NCBI RefSeq assembly: GCF_002234675.1
Contig: NC_019875.2
Location: forward strand, 23,464,299 to 23,528,298
Direction of reading: 5' to 3'
DNA: 64,000 nucleotides
From: Oryzias latipes
Lineage: Eukaryota; Chordata; Actinopteri; Beloniformes; Adrianichthyidae
The notes under the pieces: model-generated
Seen by the model: the letters and a program-made list of their open reading frames with translations, nothing else
The model's database searches: none
Told to the model about the DNA's origin: nothing
Translations under genes and position numbers: made by a program
In this document: positions 62,319 through 64,000 of the stretch, piece after piece
Layout of the letters: each line of letters begins with the position of its first letter
How positions within the stretch are numbered: position 1 is the stretch's first letter

Positions 62319-62966
62319 TCACAATAAAGCAGTTGTGAAAGAACCTGCGCTCTGCGTGTCTGCTCTGTCCTTCAGCACGCACAACAACCACATTAGGATA
62401 AGGGACAGCAGAGCCAGGATGCCTGCGACCAGCAAACAGAATGAGCCAAGAGGTAGCGTTAGGCTATCAAAGTTGTGCAGAGAAATGAGACCCAGAAATA
62501 AGAGTACCACAGTACCCAAAAAGGAGAAATTGGCGCACACGCATCCGGCGGTAAACGCAACGTGTTTGCAAGTTTCACAGCTGCTGTCGGAGTCCTGGGA
62601 CGTCAAGGAGGAGCCAGACGGAGATGTCTGCTCCTCTCTGTCTGACGCATTTTCGTGCTTTGTAATTGGAAGCAAGTCAGTCAACAAAACGTTGTCGGGA
62701 AGGTTCTGAATCTGATACTCCCGAACCGGAGTTCTGTGGCGACAGACAGGACAACCGATTCTCCAGCCTCGACCCTCCAGGGAATGCAGCTTCTCGAGAC
62801 ACTCCCGGCAGAAGGTGTGGGAGCAGCTCAGGAGTTTGGGAATGTGGCGGTCCAGGTCGAAGTAGTTGAAGCACACTTTGCACTCGAAGTCTTCAGGGAC
62901 AGAGGAGTCAGGCGCGGGCGGAGGAGCAGAGTCAGAGCCGCTCCGTGCACCGACCGTCTGCGCCAT
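62319..62966 (-). CDS. Membrane-anchored RING-finger protein, putative E3 ubiquitin ligase
   Basis: A single uninterrupted frame of 215 aa. Residues 29-75 form a C3HC4 RING: Cys29, Cys32, Cys48, His50, Cys53, Cys56, Cys72, Cys75, with the usual Pro before the last Cys (CPVC). This predicts E2 binding and ubiquitin transfer. A Ser-rich linker follows, and then two hydrophobic segments at about 147-164 and 170-197. They would anchor the protein in a membrane with the RING in the cytosol. N-terminal RING plus C-terminal membrane segments is the plan of the RNF152/182/183/186/223/225 group; I cannot assign the exact member, so no symbol is given. It is intronless, as several of that group are. 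The start is the first ATG, preceded by GC-rich DNA. Confidence 0.88.
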   Translation of the reverse strand: MAQTVGARSGSDSAPPPAPDSSVPEDFECKVCFNYFDLDRHIPKLLSCSHTFCRECLEKLHSLEGRGWRIGCPVCRHRTPVREYQIQNLPDNVLLTDLLPITKHENASDREEQTSPSGSSLTSQDSDSSCETCKHVAFTAGCVCANFSFLGTVVLLFLGLISLHNFDSLTLPLGSFCLLVAGILALLSLILMWLLCVLKDRADTQSAGSFTTALL

Positions 62967-63250
62967 GTCAGCGCTTATGACGCTGCGCTAAAGCCGTTTT
63001 ATTTATTTATATAACATGGCCCCGATGCTCAAAACCCCCCGATATTCAGCCAACACAGACTGTATGCGCTGTCTTTAAAGAGTATAATCTGTGAGTTGAG
63101 ACATTTAGTCACATATTCAGCAGTCGGGGATTTTGCTGTTCACATTTCGCCCGGAGCGAAACCAGGAACAAGACCAGCCCCCAGAGACTCCCTCACGACC
63201 TTCCAAGCAGAACTAACCGTTAAAGGAGAAGTGGTGGATGGATTCCGCAA
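62967..63250 (-). promoter_or_regulatory. 5' flank / promoter of the RING gene
   Basis: Moderately GC-rich, CG-containing sequence directly upstream of the ATG. A TTATTTATTTATATAAC stretch at 62999-63014 gives a TATA-like TTATATAAA on the minus strand about 40 bp before the ATG, which is close for a TATA box, so its role is doubtful. Confidence 0.35.
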
Positions 63251-63850
63251 TTGATTTCGCTATTCGCTCTCTGTCTCTGTCACAAGCGTGGGTCATGTGC
63301 ACGAGATGCTCCCACAACCGCAAAATTACAATCTGGCATAGTGACTGCTGCTTGGAAGCGTGAAGAACAGTCCGTTTGAATTTCAGCACCACGAGCTGTG
63401 GACAGCGCCAAACACAGCAACTGCTGGCGACACTTTGAACTGCAGCCAGGAGCACATATCTTAAACCTTCGCAGTTCTGCTGAACAACCTAAACTGCTTT
63501 TTTCCAAGCAAAAATAAGATAAAAAATATGAATTAAACAAAAAGCAGACAAAAATATTTACATGGATCAAACCTAATTTAGGCTTAAAGACATACATTGA
63601 TTTGAACATAAACAAAATTATAAATGCAACACCTTTATGTTTTTGCTCCCATATGTCATGAGATGAGCTCAATGATCCAAAACATTTTTTACAATCACAA
63701 AATAACAATTTTTGTCAAATAATGGTCTTATCTATTTAAATATGTGACATTGAGCACTTTTCTTTTGCTGAGATCATCCATAATCCATCTCACCTCATTG
63801 TCGTGTCAAGATGCTGATCAGACAGCATGATTATTGCACAGGTGTATAAA
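63251..63850. other. Non-coding DNA, nothing recognised
   Basis: A 142-codon minus-strand frame (63280-63708) crosses this stretch, but has no domain, no homologous context and low-complexity composition. It is not called. Confidence 0.4.
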
Positions 63851-64000
63851 CGCCCCTCTCACCCTTTCTCACACAAGCTCGAGTCCTCGATCAACCAGAG
63901 GCCTGGGAGCTTGAGGGTCCTGCGACGCCCCTCTTACCCTTCCGCAGGTGGTTTCTCACCCAAGCTCGAGTCCTCAACCAGAGGTCTGGGAGCTTGAGGG
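63851..64000 (+). repeat. Two tandem units of about 75 bp, running off the window
   Basis: Each unit runs CGCCCCTCT-ACCCTT...CTCAC-AAGCTCGAGTCCTC...CAACCAGAGG-CTGGGAGCTTGAGGG. The first covers about 63851-63925 and the second 63926-64000. The words CCAGAGGCCTGGGAGCTTGAGGGTCCTGCG occur in a repeat I associate with many teleost genomes. More units may lie beyond the window. Confidence 0.75.

Noticed and set aside
62218-62709. 163-codon plus-strand open frame
   Set aside because: Antisense shadow of the RING gene; the minus-strand frame has the intact RING and membrane segments.
63280-63708. 142-codon minus-strand open frame
   Set aside because: No family resemblance; Phe/Ile/Lys-rich part reflects AT-rich DNA.

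Overview
The window is vertebrate nuclear DNA, almost certainly from a ray-finned (teleost, probably percomorph) fish. Genes are split into small exons with GT-AG introns (two are GC-AG). Introns and spacers are AT-rich and full of short hAT, piggyBac and SINE/LINE remnants typical of fish. Gene order cul3 - ap1s3 - scg2 - acsl3 corresponds to the block around human 2q36. No bacterial, phage, CRISPR or organellar sequence is seen.

Layout. 1-13.5 kb: mostly non-coding. A GA-rich, promoter-like patch lies near 1.4-2.2 kb, and two phase-compatible minus-strand exons (7805-7898 and 4043-4104) may be the 3' end of an unrecognised gene. 13.7-23.1 kb: complete cul3 on the plus strand, 16 coding exons, 766 aa. 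23.1-26.5 kb: transposon remnants. 26.6-29.95 kb: a DHRS12-type short-chain dehydrogenase on the minus strand, 10 coding exons, 334 aa. It is head-to-head with ap1s3 (plus, 30.1-33.8 kb, 154 aa) across a short GC-rich shared promoter. 35.1-37.5 kb: scg2 on the minus strand, one coding exon of 598 aa plus a non-coding first exon, convergent with ap1s3. 37.6-47.1 kb: about 9.5 kb without a recognisable gene. 48.3-57.2 kb: complete acsl3 on the minus strand, 14 coding exons, 709 aa, plus non-coding 5' exons and a promoter near 57.0-57.25 kb. 57.3-62.3 kb: repeats and unique non-coding DNA. 62.3-62.97 kb: an intronless membrane RING-finger protein on the minus strand. The window ends in a roughly 75-bp tandem duplication.

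The genes are not an operon-like functional unit; they are a conserved chromosomal neighbourhood. CUL3 is the scaffold of BTB-type ubiquitin ligases, AP1S3 is a clathrin-adaptor small subunit, SCG2 is a secretory-granule prohormone, ACSL3 activates fatty acids on ER and lipid droplets, DHRS12 is a putative oxidoreductase, and the RING protein is a putative membrane E3.

The most unexpected structure is a dispersed repeat family with at least four copies here (about 2.37, 50.8-51.1, 57.6-58.0 and 61.6 kb). Two copies carry a short coding-like segment resembling the start of the P2X7-C-terminus-like proteins common in fish. Other clear signals are two related hAT elements in opposite orientation inside cul3 and acsl3 introns, each with recognisable target-site duplications, a 434-bp element with a perfect 8-bp duplication, and two GC-AG introns in neighbouring genes. 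I found no convincing new multi-gene system.
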